Below, in pieces: positions 63,990 to 64,000 of a stretch of 64,000 nucleotides of DNA. Position 1 is the first letter of the stretch. Each line of letters opens with the position of its first letter. The position numbers and the translations under genes are program-made. The notes beneath the pieces are model-generated. The model searched no databases, was not told the DNA's origin, and worked only from the letters and a program-made list of their open reading frames with translations. Origin of the DNA: Vibrio maritimus (GTDB lineage Bacteria; Pseudomonadota; Gammaproteobacteria; Enterobacterales; Vibrionaceae); the NCBI GenBank assembly GCA_000755425.1, contig BBMT01000011.1:1-64000 (forward strand), given 5' to 3'.

Positions 63990-64000
63990 ATAGGACTATG

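Noticed and set aside
1..64000. CRISPR arrays, tRNA or rRNA genes, insertion sequences, prophage
   Set aside because: No regularly spaced repeats, cloverleaf-type sequences, transposase motifs or phage structural genes were seen on either strand.

Overview
The window is a stretch of a gammaproteobacterial chromosome, most likely a marine Vibrio. Vibrio-type markers include a tandem glycine riboswitch ahead of a sodium:alanine symporter, VF530/DUF2132, TIGR03643, DUF4144, YtoQ and DUF3080 genes, a secreted LigA-type DNA ligase, a MetJ-controlled NhaC-type transporter (MetT) and a GntR-controlled prpBC-acnD-prpF-prpE operon. Species cannot be fixed from sequence alone. No rRNA, tRNA, IS element, prophage or CRISPR array was seen.

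Layout. 0.2-12.4 kb: a tripartite tricarboxylate transporter (tctCBA) diverges from a 2-methylcitrate (propionate) operon headed by its own FCD-GntR regulator, with regulator-type palindromes in the shared promoter. 12.4-24 kb: small exported proteins, a NUDIX-PAP2 fusion, an EmrAB-type pump, a TonB-receptor remnant, the riboswitch-controlled symporter, a coiled-coil membrane protein and a periplasmic DNA ligase. 24-34 kb: purT (PurR box), cdd (CRP/CytR boxes), an LrgAB/YohJK pair, sbcB, a solute-binding lipoprotein overlapping a GGDEF-EAL protein, and metT behind four MetJ boxes. 34-50 kb: envelope genes, including lipoproteins, phospholipase D, a LysR regulator, an outer-membrane protein/patatin/barrel/Kef group, a CHASE3 hybrid kinase and an esterase-fold lipoprotein lacking catalytic residues. 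50-56 kb: small conserved genes and pdxY. 56-64 kb: aspD-aspT (aspartate decarboxylation and aspartate:alanine exchange), an AaeXAB-like efflux operon, a DJ-1/PfpI protein and a GNAT.

The most novel signal is a promoter family found six times between 38.6 and 62.8 kb. Each copy has the 17-base core RTCCTWCAAAMGYGATT, read in the direction of transcription, followed by exactly 22 bases and then a -10-like hexamer. Five copies lie upstream of protein genes: an exported 144-residue protein, the outer-membrane/patatin group, the pseudo-esterase, aspT-aspD and the AaeXAB-like operon. The sixth points into a gene-free stretch that ends in a strong terminator, predicting a small RNA of about 98 nt. 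A LysR gene sits between two copies and is the best local candidate regulator. The gene content suggests an envelope, weak-acid or proton-stress regulon; this is inference.

Quality warning. About 29 reading-frame breaks occur in about 22 genes, including housekeeping genes such as cdd and sbcB. Nearly all are repaired by adding or removing one base in a short homopolymer, so I read them as sequencing errors and give full restored gene spans. Only the TonB-receptor fragment looks like a real pseudogene.
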